Origin: JAGPUQ01 sp947084925
Lineage (GTDB): Bacteria; Pseudomonadota; Gammaproteobacteria; Pseudomonadales; Porticoccaceae
NCBI GenBank assembly: GCA_947084925.1
Contig: CAMTUJ010000030.1
Coordinates: 1 to 64,000, forward strand
Direction of reading: 5' to 3'
DNA length: 64,000 bases
The notes beneath the pieces are model-generated. The model ran no database searches. It was given only the letters and a program-made list of their open reading frames with translations, and was not told the origin of the DNA. Positions 35,577 to 45,291 of the stretch are shown piece after piece. Within the stretch, counting starts at the first letter, position 1; the number at the start of each line of letters is the position of its first letter. A program made the position numbers and the translations under genes.

Positions 35577-36149
35577 ATGAACGCTGCAGCGCCGCCCGAT
35601 CCGTTTACCCTGCTGCAGGATTTAGCCCGAACCTTCACCAAGGCGGCGGGTCGGCTGCCGGCGCAGGCCGAGTACTCCCCGGTGGCGACCATGGTCGCAT
35701 TCCAGCTTGCGGGCTGCGATGCACTGGTCGATCTCGAATGCCTTTCGGAAATTCTTCCGGTACGCCACCTGACGCGCCTGCCGCAGGTGCAGCCGTGGAT
35801 GCGCGGTATCGCCAATGTGCGCGGCAAGCTCCTGCCAGTGGTCGACGGCGCCGAATTTCTGGGGCAGGGCATGACGTCGCCATCCAAACACCAGCGCATA
35901 CTGGTCATGGTCTCGGACGATTTTTCCGCCGGCGTTATCGTGGATCGGGTCGACGGATTGCGGCATTTTGCCCATGACATGTTCCGCGAACGGCAAGAAC
36001 TCCAGGCCGGACCTTTTCATCAGTTTGTGGCGGGTGGGCTGGTAGACGCCAACCAGCGTATCTTGCCGCTGTTCGATCCCGCCCTGCTGTTCCAGGATCC
36101 CGCGTTTCGCGACGCCTCGCTACGCAGACCCGCGGCGCAGACAAATTAA
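35577..36149 (+). CDS. pilI: CheW-like adaptor PilI
   Basis: CheW-domain scaffold linking the receptor PilJ to kinase ChpA. The 190-residue protein has the CheW core LPQVQPWMRGIANVRGKLLP and the later VMVSDDFSAGVIVDRVDGL. The order pilG-pilH-pilI-pilJ is conserved from Pseudomonas. Confidence 0.94.
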   Translation: MNAAAPPDPFTLLQDLARTFTKAAGRLPAQAEYSPVATMVAFQLAGCDALVDLECLSEILPVRHLTRLPQVQPWMRGIANVRGKLLPVVDGAEFLGQGMTSPSKHQRILVMVSDDFSAGVIVDRVDGLRHFAHDMFRERQELQAGPFHQFVAGGLVDANQRILPLFDPALLFQDPAFRDASLRRPAAQTN

Positions 36150-36174
36150 CCCAACACCAGCAGCCGGAGCCGTC

Positions 36175-38724
36175 TTGATCCCCATGGAAACGAAAGCAGC
36201 GAGAAGACGCGCGCTCACCGGTCTGCCGGTGCTCGTCCTGGTGGCGGGGCTGATCGCGCTGACGGTCGCCCTTGGCTACATTTTTTATACGCTGTACCGA
36301 AATTCCGAGTACGACCGGGCCAGCGTGCAGATGGCTGCGGATGTGCGGGTGCTGGTCGAGCAGCTGTCGCAAACCGCCACTGCCGCGTCGCTCGGCGATG
36401 ACGAAGCTGGTCGCACCATGCTCCGTTTACGCGCCCGCATGGACGCCATCTGGCTCGACGTCGAAAAAAATCTCGCGGACCAACTGCCAGCGGCGCAGAT
36501 TGCGGCCTTTGGCCTGGAATGGAAGCGAATCCACACCCAGGTCGAGGCCATTGAAGCCCACCGTACGGAAGCAACCGGCTTTCGGCAGGCCGTGGCCGCC
36601 GCCCGGGAAGCGACCCCCAGACTACGCGAGACCACCGGCGCCCTCGGCAAAACCCTGGTTGCCGCCCAGGCATCCGCGGCAGAGGTGGACGCCGCCTACT
36701 CCCTGGCCGCCGCCGCTGAACAGATTTCTGCTGCGGTCACCGCGCTCTCCCAGCCAGGTCGGAACGTCGCCGAGATCCTGCCCGGCCTGCGGGAACAAAA
36801 GGAGTATTTTGCGTCGGTGCTGTCGGGGCTGCGCAGTGGCGATGAAGCCCGGAACTTCTCGCCCGCCCGCAACCAGGCGGCGCGCCTGCAACTCGCCGTG
36901 GCAGCCGACAGTTTCCGGCCACTGGCGGCGGCGCTGGATGCGATCGAGGGCTTTGCTCCCGGCGTGGTGGCGAGCCAGGCAGCAACGGCAGCGATCATAA
37001 CCAGCCGCAACAATCTGGTCATACAGGGCGATGGTCTGTCCCAAGGCATCCGCAGGCTGGGGAGCGCCGACGGGGAAATACTTCCCGGGTTCAATATCAC
37101 CGCCGTGGCGATTGCCGGTGTCGGGCTGCTGGTGGCCGGACTCGCTGTACTGGCCTTCATCCTGGTCGCGGACACGCGCCGCCGGCTGCGTGAAACCGCG
37201 GAGGCCAACCAGTCCAACCAGGATGCCATCCTGCGCTTGCTCAACGAAATCCAGGACCTGGGTCAAGGCGATCTGACCGTGGAAGCAACCGTAACCGAGG
37301 ACTTCACCGGTGCCATCGCCGACGCCATCAACTACTCCATTCAGCAATTGCGCGAACTGGTGGCACGCATCGTCAATACCGCGGCCGATGTATCGGCGGC
37401 ATCGGATGACACGCGCGCCACCGCCCTGCAACTGTCGCATGCCGCCGAAAATCAATCGCACGAAATTACCGACGCTTCGGCCGCGATCAACGAGATGGCG
37501 ATCACCATCGATCAGGTGTCCGCCAACGCCACCGAATCCGCCGCGGTCGCCGAGCGCTCGGTATCCATTGCCGCCCGTGGCGCGGCAGTCGTGCGCAACA
37601 CCATCACCGGGATGGACCGGATCCGCGACCAGATTCAGGAAACCTCGAAACGGATCAAGCGGCTGGGTGAAGGCTCCCAGGAAATCGGCGACATCGTGTC
37701 ATTGATCGGCGATATTGCCGATCAAACCAATATCCTGGCGCTGAACGCCGCGATTCAAGCCTCCATGGCGGGCGATGCCGGACGCGGCTTTGCGGTGGTG
37801 GCCGATGAAGTGCAACGCCTGGCCGAACGCTCGGCCAGTGCCACCAAACAGATTGCCGCACTCGTCGCGGCGATCCAGTCGGACACCACCGAGGCCGTGG
37901 CCTCCATGGAGCAGACTACCGCCGAGGTGGTTGCGGGGGCTGCCCTCAGTCTGGACGCGGGCGTGGCATTGGGCGAAATCGAAACGGTTTCCACCAACCT
38001 GGCGGAGTTGATCCAGGATATTTCCACCGCGGCACGTCACCAGTCCACCACCGCAGGCCATATCTCGAACACCATGAACGTGATCCAGGAGATCACATCG
38101 CGCACACTGGAGCAGGCCAACCAGACCGCCACATCCATCGGTGAACTCGCGGACATGGCGGTCGATCTGCGCGAATCGGTGTCCGGCTTCCGGCTGCCGG
38201 AAGTCTCGCCGCAGCCACCGGCCAGAGCGAAGCCGACATCCGCCGTACCCGCCGCCCCACAATCGGACATGACGCGGACTTCGCGTCATGCCGACACCAC
38301 GGCGCCCGCCATGCGGCACCCACAACCACATATCGCCTCCGTCCTCGCCGAAAGCAAGGCGGCAATGGATGAAATCGATCGCCTGCACCCGGACCAGATC
38401 CCGGCGCGCCACACAGGGTCGTCCCACACCACCGCCCTCGCCGATAAAAAGGCGGCAATGGATGGAGCGGGCCTCCAGCGGCCGCGCGCAACCCCGGCAC
38501 GGGAACGCCAAGCGCCCGCGCCACAAGCCACCGCTGCACGCCACGCAGCGCTGGAGGACATCGATCTCGCGGAGCTGCAGGGAGCCCCGTCGCTCGCGCG
38601 ACGCTCCGAGAACGCTGCCCCAACCACCGAGATCGATCTCAGCGGCACCCTCCATCAGGAGCTTGCGGAAATCAACCTCGACGAATTCGATCTCGACCCG
38701 AATCCTGATTACTCGCGCCGATGA
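36175..38724 (+). CDS. pilJ: Pil-Chp methyl-accepting receptor PilJ, with a long C-terminal tail
   Basis: Chemoreceptor that reports pilus or surface state to ChpA. It has TM1 (LPVLVLVAGLIALTVALGYI, residues ~18-37), a PilJ-type periplasmic domain to ~300, TM2 (AIAGVGLLVAGLAVLAFILV) and HAMP. The signalling hairpin tip QTNILALNAAIQASMAGDAG is near residue 515. The 849 residues exceed the ~680 of P. aeruginosa PilJ by a ~175-residue Ala/Pro-rich tail after residue 675. The tail contains two copies of LAxxKAAMD with a 31-codon period and an acidic end. TTG at 36175 has GGAG at good spacing; ATG 36184 is the alternative. It overlaps pilK by 4 nt. Confidence 0.94.
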   Translation: MIPMETKAARRRALTGLPVLVLVAGLIALTVALGYIFYTLYRNSEYDRASVQMAADVRVLVEQLSQTATAASLGDDEAGRTMLRLRARMDAIWLDVEKNLADQLPAAQIAAFGLEWKRIHTQVEAIEAHRTEATGFRQAVAAAREATPRLRETTGALGKTLVAAQASAAEVDAAYSLAAAAEQISAAVTALSQPGRNVAEILPGLREQKEYFASVLSGLRSGDEARNFSPARNQAARLQLAVAADSFRPLAAALDAIEGFAPGVVASQAATAAIITSRNNLVIQGDGLSQGIRRLGSADGEILPGFNITAVAIAGVGLLVAGLAVLAFILVADTRRRLRETAEANQSNQDAILRLLNEIQDLGQGDLTVEATVTEDFTGAIADAINYSIQQLRELVARIVNTAADVSAASDDTRATALQLSHAAENQSHEITDASAAINEMAITIDQVSANATESAAVAERSVSIAARGAAVVRNTITGMDRIRDQIQETSKRIKRLGEGSQEIGDIVSLIGDIADQTNILALNAAIQASMAGDAGRGFAVVADEVQRLAERSASATKQIAALVAAIQSDTTEAVASMEQTTAEVVAGAALSLDAGVALGEIETVSTNLAELIQDISTAARHQSTTAGHISNTMNVIQEITSRTLEQANQTATSIGELADMAVDLRESVSGFRLPEVSPQPPARAKPTSAVPAAPQSDMTRTSRHADTTAPAMRHPQPHIASVLAESKAAMDEIDRLHPDQIPARHTGSSHTTALADKKAAMDGAGLQRPRATPARERQAPAPQATAARHAALEDIDLAELQGAPSLARRSENAAPTTEIDLSGTLHQELAEINLDEFDLDPNPDYSRR

Positions 38725-39680
38725 CCACCACCCAGAGTGTCAGCCACCCCGGCGCAGCAGGCGCTGCCGGGCGTGGTCGCAACCAACGGCAGGCCGTCTA
38801 CGGTCCTGATGACAGCATCCTCCAGCCGGTTCGCATGCTGGAGGATGGTCACTACCAGCTGTGGGCCGACTGTTTCGAACGGGAAACCGGGGTTGTGGTG
38901 GACCAGCGCCGCGAGCCCTTTGTCCGCCGCCAACTCGAGCAGCGACTACTGGAATTGGGCCTGACGGATCCGGAAGAGTATTTTGAATGCATGCTGCAAA
39001 CCGCCGCCGGCGAGGGCGAAAGGCGTCTGCTGATGGACCGCCTGCTCATCAAGGAAACCCGGTTTTTCCGCCACCGGGAATCCCACGATTTCGTCCGTCA
39101 CTGCGTGCAGCGTCATGCCGCCAGCGGCGGCAGCAGCCTCAATTTATGGAGCGTCGGCTGCTCCACCGGGCAGGAAGCTTATTCCCTCGCGCTGGATGCC
39201 ATCGAGGGATTCAGCGCCGCCAGACGTAGCGGTGACTTTGCCGTGATCGGGACCGATCTGAGCCGGTCCGCGCTGCGGGAAGCCCGCACCGGCACCTACC
39301 CCACGCACGCCCTGCTCGACCTTCCCAAGGAATATGCGACGCGTTTTCTGGAGCCGGTCGGTGCCGGACGCTTCCGGTTTCGCATTGAAGTGCGCAGTCG
39401 GCTGGCTTTTATCGTGGACAACCTGCTGCTGCGGCAGCGGGGATTTTTCCCCGAAGGAGCGGATATCATTTTCTGCCAGAACCTGTTGATTTATTTCCGT
39501 CGCTGGCGCCGCCACGACACCCTGAATTTTCTCGCCCGACGCCTCAAGCCCGGCGGTCATCTGATTCTGGGTCCGGGAGAGTCCCACGACTGGTGTCCGG
39601 CCGGCCTGACCCGCGTCGAGCACCCCGGGGTCGCGGCCTACCGACGCCCCGTCGACGACGAGGCGTCCCATGGGAGCTGA
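38721..39680 (+). CDS. pilK: CheR-type receptor methyltransferase PilK
   Basis: SAM-dependent methyltransferase expected to methylate PilJ glutamates. In 319 residues it has an N-terminal helical CheR domain (LLIKETRFFRHRESHDF) and the SAM site NLWSVGCSTGQEAYSLALDA near residue 146. The motif FCQNLLIYFRRWRRHDTLNF and LKPGGHLILGPGES follow. It overlaps both pilJ (ATGA) and chpA (11 bp). Confidence 0.94.
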   Translation: MTTTQSVSHPGAAGAAGRGRNQRQAVYGPDDSILQPVRMLEDGHYQLWADCFERETGVVVDQRREPFVRRQLEQRLLELGLTDPEEYFECMLQTAAGEGERRLLMDRLLIKETRFFRHRESHDFVRHCVQRHAASGGSSLNLWSVGCSTGQEAYSLALDAIEGFSAARRSGDFAVIGTDLSRSALREARTGTYPTHALLDLPKEYATRFLEPVGAGRFRFRIEVRSRLAFIVDNLLLRQRGFFPEGADIIFCQNLLIYFRRWRRHDTLNFLARRLKPGGHLILGPGESHDWCPAGLTRVEHPGVAAYRRPVDDEASHGS

Positions 39681-42600
39681 TTCCGGTCCCTGGGGCCTCC
39701 AGTGGCTGATCGACGAAATCGGCGCTACGCTGGAGGCCGCCGGCGACGCGCTGGAAAATTACTTGCGCGACCCCAGCGACCAGCAGCAGCTCCAGTTCTG
39801 CCGGGCGTATCTGCATCAGGTGGCGGGATCGATGGAGATGGCCGATTGCCACGCCGGCGCGCAACTGCTGGCGGAGATGGTAGCCCTGGTGGACGCCCTG
39901 CTCAGTGACCAAGTGAGCGACCGGGTAGCGGCGGGCGAGGCGCTGGCCGCCGCTGCCGTCGCCATGCCCGGCTATCTCAGCCTCGCCATTGCCGAGCACG
40001 GCGATCAACCTGCCGTCTTGCTGTCGCCCCGCAACGACTTGCTTGCACTACAGGGACAACCGCTGGCAACCGAAAGCGGCGTGTTCAATCCCGATCTCAC
40101 ACCCTTCGACCAACGCAGCCAATCCCCGCCCGCCGCCATCGATCACCTGGAGCTGGCGACGTTGTGCCGGAAACTGCGCCAGATTTACCAGGTCGGGCTG
40201 CTGAGCCTGCTGAAGGGAGAGGCCCTGATCGGCCTTCCGCTGCAGCGCATGAGCAAAGTCGCGGAGCGCATGCAGGAGCTTTTTGCCGGCCACCAACGGG
40301 AACTGCTGTGGCGCGCCGGATATTCCGTCCTCGCGGGCTTGAGCGCCGCGGCACCGGCAGGTCCGGCACTGCGGCAACTGTTGCGGGAGCTCGACCGCGA
40401 CCTGCGCGCTTGTTGCGATCCCGGAGCCTTTGCCTCCTCCGCACCGCCGGTGGCACGTAATCTGGTGAAAAATCTACTTTATTACGTTGCCATGGCCGGG
40501 GAGGAGCAACCCGGCGCAGCACAGCTGCGCAGCCTGTTTCGCCTCGATGCGGCCCTGCCCCGGCATCCGCTGGCGCATGCCAAACGCTCCGTCGCGTATC
40601 GCCCGAACACCGCGCTACACGACGAACTGGAGATCGAACTACGCCAGCTTCAGGACCTGAGCACCCAGTTGGTCGATGCCGGCATCGACCTTGGACACGC
40701 AGCCGCGACGCTGTCACCCCCGCTGCTGCGCGTGCGCGATACGCTGGTTGCCGCCGACCATCCGGCAGCGGCAAGGGCGGCGGCGGTGTACCGTGAGCTA
40801 ACCGAGCTTCCGATCCAGGCTTCCTGGCCGCAATGGGCAGACCAGATCAGCGCCCTGGAAGCACTGGTATGCGATGCAGCGCCCCCGGAGATGGAAGAGG
40901 ATCAGCGCCATATTGCCTGGGTCGACGCCGCCGCCGCCGCCGTCGTTGCCACCGCGCGCGGACTACTCGACGAAATCAAAGACGCCGTGGTGAGCTATAT
41001 CTCGGCGCGCAACGACCCCCTGTATCTGGAAGGATTACCCGCGCGCGCCATGCAAATCGTCCACGCGCTGGAATTCATCGGACAGGACCGCCTGGGTTTG
41101 GTGGTGGCCGCCTGTGGAGAGCACGTCGCCCGGCAATTGATGCATCCCGGCGCAAGGGTGTCCTGGTCGCAACTTGACGCGCTCGCGGACGCGCTCATCG
41201 CGTGCGAGTACTACCTGGAGTCCCTGGTTCAGGCCGATGCCACTGCCTGTGAGCGCTTCCTGCAGCACGCCGAGGCCAAGACCGGCGAACTCGCCGCCTT
41301 CGAAGCCGAACCGCCGCGAGCCACGAGCGGGAACGCAACCGCCGCGGTGGTACCGCCGCCTGCGGCTGCGCCTCCGGCAGGTGACGTGACGCCGGCTGTC
41401 GGCCCGGCGCCGACGACGATCGGCGCCCCCGCATCGGAGGCCGGCGCGGACCCGGAAATTCGCGAGATTTTCGTCGAGGAGGCCCGCGAGGTTCTCGAAT
41501 CCATACGCGATCTCGAGACGCGCTCGCCCGGAACCGACACAGAGGTACTGGCCGATCTCCGGCGCGGCTTCCACACCCTCAAAGGCAGCGGCCGCATGGT
41601 GGGCGCGAAAGCGATCGCCGAATTGGCGTGGGCAGTGGAAAGTCTGCTGAACAAGGTTCGCGACGGTTACATCCCCTGGTCGGTACCGGTGGCGGAGGTG
41701 GTCAGCGGCGCCATCATCGAGCTGCCGAAACTGATCGAGGCCTTTGCTGCCGGCACCGCGGGAGAACTCGACGCCGCCGGTGTGCAGCTGCGCCTGTCAG
41801 CGGAGAGCCTTGCCAGCGGCACCACCCCCGCACCCATCGCGCCGGAACCGATTCCGGCGGGAGTGGTGCCTGCGCCCGATATCCAGCCGCTCGCCATCGC
41901 GTCCGGCAGCGAAGCCGCCGCACAGCTGGAAACGATAGCCGCCTATGTGACAGCCCGGCACCGCGAATCCCCGAGCCCGCCTTCCGCGGCGGTGTCGCGG
42001 GCTCTGCATATGCTGGTGGGGTGCTGCGAACGCATGGGCGACCCGCATCTGCCCCGCATGATCCGGGCGCTGGAAGCACTCGCAAACCTGTACAGCGAGC
42101 GCGACCAGGCGCCGGACGCGGCAAGCCTGGATTTATTCGATCAGGCCCTGAACGCCAGTCGCGCCCTGCTCACCGGCGATGCAGCCACCGCCATCGACTT
42201 GGCGCAGCTCGGCGATCAGATCGAAGCCGTTCGGGTCGATCTGACCCTGCCGGCGACCCATGAAGGGCGCGAGCACCTGCGCCGACTGATGGCCGAAGGG
42301 CTGGTGCGGCTGCTGGCGGCACCGGAACAATTCGCGACGCGCGGAATCGACCGCGCGGAGCCAAACCCCCGGTTGCCAGAGCTTGCGACCGAACTGGAAG
42401 AGCTGGCGCAAAGCGCCAACGCCGCCGAGCTGCCCGCACTCGAGGAACTGGCGTCGTTGCTGGCCGCCGCCTGCCGGCAGGTCACCGGACTGCCGTTAAT
42501 GGCTGACGCGCGCGCGACCCTGGGCACGAGTACAGATCTGCTCCTGGCCATGCTCGATGCCGTGGCCGCGCACCACCCCGTCGCCGCGCTGGATACCACC

Positions 42601-45291
42601 CAGCGCGATGCGCTCAGAGCGCTTGGTGCAGCGCCCGCCCTGAGCGGGTCCGTTCAGGCGCCGGGGCCCGAATTCATCGTGCCCGAACCCGTCGCCACCG
42701 CACCCTCCACCACGGAATTCAGCGCCGCCGCGTTGCCAGATGACCAAGCCGGCACTGGCGGCGAGGCCGCAACGCCAACCGCCACCGACTGGATCGAGCA
42801 TAGCGCACCGGATCATCGCGATCGCGTGGATGCCGAATTGGTTGGCGTATTTCTGGAAGAAGCCGCCGATCTCGGCGAGCAGTTGGAGCACGCCTTGAAC
42901 CAGTGGCGGGCCGGCGCTGATCCGCTGCACAGTGCCAGCGCCCTCAAGCGCACACTCCACACCCTGAAGGGCGGTGCCCGCATGGCCGGGTGCCGAACCC
43001 TCGGCACCCTGTGTCACGATTTTGAAACGCTGGTACTGCGCGCCGAAGCAACGGCTGACGCTGGCAGCGACGGCTTTTTTGCGGCAAGTCTCGCCCACTA
43101 CGACAAGATCGAGACCGAGCTCGAACATATTCGCAGGCTGCTGCGCGAACCCAAAGTCGCGCTCCGCTCTCCCGACCTGGCGCCGCCCCTCACGGAATCA
43201 GCCGCTCCCGCCGGTGGTCATGTCGTGCAACTGCCGACGCCCCCCGCACCGCCGTCGGCTGCGCAGCCGCACCAGACGCTGCCACTTCAGACTCTGGAGC
43301 CCGCGCTCACGCCGCCAGGCGACGCGGTTCAGCTATCGTCGGTGCGCGCCGACGAAGCGCCGCGGGTACCGGCGCCCTGGCGCACGTCCGCGGTCAGCGC
43401 CAAAAACCGTGCTGGCCTGGACGTCGGCGGAACCTTCGCTGAACCGCGCGAGATGGTGAAGATCGCCGCACCCATTCTCGACAATCTGGTCAATCTGGTT
43501 GGCGAAACCAGCATCAGCCGCAGTCGTATCGAGCAGCAACTGCATCAGTTTCGTGCACTGCTCGAAGAAATGGAAACCACTGTCACGCGTTTTCGTGATC
43601 AGGTGCGTCACCTGAGCCTGGAAACCGAAGCCCAGACACGACTGCGACGCGAAGAGCTGGATGCCGCTGGCCACGAAGACGACTTCGATCCGCTGGAGAT
43701 GGATCGCTATTCGCAGTTGCAGCAGCTCGCCCGGGGCCTGGAAGAGTCCGCGTCGGACCTGCAGGACCTCAAGGACACCCTGCTCGACAAGGCGCAGGAC
43801 ACCGAGACCCTGCTGGTCCAGCAGGCGCGGGTCAATCGGGATCTGCACGAAAACCTGACCCTCACCCGCATGGTGCCGTTTTCGCGTGTGCTGCCGCGGC
43901 TGCGGCGTATCGTGCGGCAGACCGGGAGCGAACTCGACAAATCCATCGAGCTGCGACTGGACAACGTCGAGGGAGAGATGGATCGCGCCGTACTGGAGCG
44001 CATCGTCCCCTCACTGGAACACTTGATCCGCAATGCGATCGACCATGGCATCGAGTCGTCGGAGCGCCGCCGCCTGGCAGGCAAACCCGAGACCGGCATC
44101 GTAGCCATCACCTTCGCGCGCGAGGCCGGCGACATTGTGATTCGTCTCTCCGACGATGGCGGCGGACTGGACGTGGAGGCTATCCGCGCCAAGGCGGCCA
44201 GCTTGCAGTTGCTGCCCACCGGCGACGATCTGAGCGATCAGGACATCATGCAACTCATTTTCCGGCCCGGGTTTTCCACGTCGCAGGCGGTCAGCCAGAT
44301 ATCCGGCCGCGGGCTCGGCATGGATGTGGTGGATAACGAGGTCCGCCAGCTCGGCGGTACGGTGAGCCTGACATCACGGCGCAATTACGGCACCGAATTT
44401 ACGTTGCGTCTGCCCTTTACCGCCTCCGTCAATCGCGCGCTGCTGATGAAGGCGGGCGGCGAGTTGTACGGCGTGCTGCTCAACAGCGTCGCCGGCGTGG
44501 TCAAGCTGAATAATGTCGAATTGGCTTCACTCTATGCGGACCCGGAGCAGCGCCTGCACTTTGAGGGCGCGTTCTACAAAGTATGTCCACTGGTGCGCCT
44601 GATCGACGGCGTCCTGTCTCCGCTGCCCGCGGCGGCTGGCAAGCTGTCGGTAGTCCTCGTCAAAAGCAAGTCCGGCAATGTCGCCGTTCAGGTCGACGCC
44701 CTGGAGCCGAGCCAGGAAATCATGGTGAAATCCCTGGGCCCCCAGTTTGCCAAGGTGCGCGGGCTGGCCGGTGCCACGCTGCTGGGCGACGGCCGCGTGG
44801 TGCCCATTGTCGACCTGGTGGCACTCATCGCAGACTACAGCGGCTCCTCGCGCGACCTGCCCCAGCCCGCGGTGGCGGACCCGCGCGCCATGTCAGCTCC
44901 CGCGCTCGCCGCCGCCACCATTGTCGTTGTGGACGATTCGGTTACGGTGCGCAAGGCAACCAGCCGGCTGCTGGAACGTAACGGCTATCGCGTGCTCACT
45001 GCCCGCGACGGCCTGGAGGCGATGCAGTTACTGCAGGAAATCAAACCCGATCTGATGTTGCTCGACATCGAGATGCCGCGCATGGACGGTTTCGAAGTTG
45101 CCCGCCAGGTGCGCGCGTCCGAGCCACTGCGTGACCTCCCTATCGCGATGATCACGTCGCGCAGCGGTGACAAGCACCGTGAAAGGGCATTGGAGCTGGG
45201 TGTGAACCGCTACCTCGGCAAGCCCTATCAGGAGGAAATGCTGTTGTCCGTGGTCGAGGAATTATTGGCCAACGTTTCAGGCGCGCAGTGA
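39670..45291 (+). CDS. chpA: Hybrid chemotaxis kinase ChpA with two canonical Hpt domains
   Basis: CheA-like hub of the Pil-Chp pathway, 1873 residues against ~2470 in P. aeruginosa. The N-terminal FimL/ChpA-like region has an Hpt-like LHQVAGSMEMA (His49). Canonical Hpt motifs follow at His635 (HTLKGSGRMVG) and His1097 (HTLKGGARMAG), separated by Pro/Ala linkers. Next come the dimerisation domain (~1270-1420) and the HATPase (HLIRNAIDHGIE near 1455, ISGRGLGMDVVDNEV). A CheW domain (ALLMKAGGELYGVLLNSV) and a C-terminal receiver with Asp1799 (LMLLDIEMPRMDG) close the chain. It overlaps pilK and chpB. Confidence 0.95.
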   Translation: MGADSGPWGLQWLIDEIGATLEAAGDALENYLRDPSDQQQLQFCRAYLHQVAGSMEMADCHAGAQLLAEMVALVDALLSDQVSDRVAAGEALAAAAVAMPGYLSLAIAEHGDQPAVLLSPRNDLLALQGQPLATESGVFNPDLTPFDQRSQSPPAAIDHLELATLCRKLRQIYQVGLLSLLKGEALIGLPLQRMSKVAERMQELFAGHQRELLWRAGYSVLAGLSAAAPAGPALRQLLRELDRDLRACCDPGAFASSAPPVARNLVKNLLYYVAMAGEEQPGAAQLRSLFRLDAALPRHPLAHAKRSVAYRPNTALHDELEIELRQLQDLSTQLVDAGIDLGHAAATLSPPLLRVRDTLVAADHPAAARAAAVYRELTELPIQASWPQWADQISALEALVCDAAPPEMEEDQRHIAWVDAAAAAVVATARGLLDEIKDAVVSYISARNDPLYLEGLPARAMQIVHALEFIGQDRLGLVVAACGEHVARQLMHPGARVSWSQLDALADALIACEYYLESLVQADATACERFLQHAEAKTGELAAFEAEPPRATSGNATAAVVPPPAAAPPAGDVTPAVGPAPTTIGAPASEAGADPEIREIFVEEAREVLESIRDLETRSPGTDTEVLADLRRGFHTLKGSGRMVGAKAIAELAWAVESLLNKVRDGYIPWSVPVAEVVSGAIIELPKLIEAFAAGTAGELDAAGVQLRLSAESLASGTTPAPIAPEPIPAGVVPAPDIQPLAIASGSEAAAQLETIAAYVTARHRESPSPPSAAVSRALHMLVGCCERMGDPHLPRMIRALEALANLYSERDQAPDAASLDLFDQALNASRALLTGDAATAIDLAQLGDQIEAVRVDLTLPATHEGREHLRRLMAEGLVRLLAAPEQFATRGIDRAEPNPRLPELATELEELAQSANAAELPALEELASLLAAACRQVTGLPLMADARATLGTSTDLLLAMLDAVAAHHPVAALDTTQRDALRALGAAPALSGSVQAPGPEFIVPEPVATAPSTTEFSAAALPDDQAGTGGEAATPTATDWIEHSAPDHRDRVDAELVGVFLEEAADLGEQLEHALNQWRAGADPLHSASALKRTLHTLKGGARMAGCRTLGTLCHDFETLVLRAEATADAGSDGFFAASLAHYDKIETELEHIRRLLREPKVALRSPDLAPPLTESAAPAGGHVVQLPTPPAPPSAAQPHQTLPLQTLEPALTPPGDAVQLSSVRADEAPRVPAPWRTSAVSAKNRAGLDVGGTFAEPREMVKIAAPILDNLVNLVGETSISRSRIEQQLHQFRALLEEMETTVTRFRDQVRHLSLETEAQTRLRREELDAAGHEDDFDPLEMDRYSQLQQLARGLEESASDLQDLKDTLLDKAQDTETLLVQQARVNRDLHENLTLTRMVPFSRVLPRLRRIVRQTGSELDKSIELRLDNVEGEMDRAVLERIVPSLEHLIRNAIDHGIESSERRRLAGKPETGIVAITFAREAGDIVIRLSDDGGGLDVEAIRAKAASLQLLPTGDDLSDQDIMQLIFRPGFSTSQAVSQISGRGLGMDVVDNEVRQLGGTVSLTSRRNYGTEFTLRLPFTASVNRALLMKAGGELYGVLLNSVAGVVKLNNVELASLYADPEQRLHFEGAFYKVCPLVRLIDGVLSPLPAAAGKLSVVLVKSKSGNVAVQVDALEPSQEIMVKSLGPQFAKVRGLAGATLLGDGRVVPIVDLVALIADYSGSSRDLPQPAVADPRAMSAPALAAATIVVVDDSVTVRKATSRLLERNGYRVLTARDGLEAMQLLQEIKPDLMLLDIEMPRMDGFEVARQVRASEPLRDLPIAMITSRSGDKHRERALELGVNRYLGKPYQEEMLLSVVEELLANVSGAQ

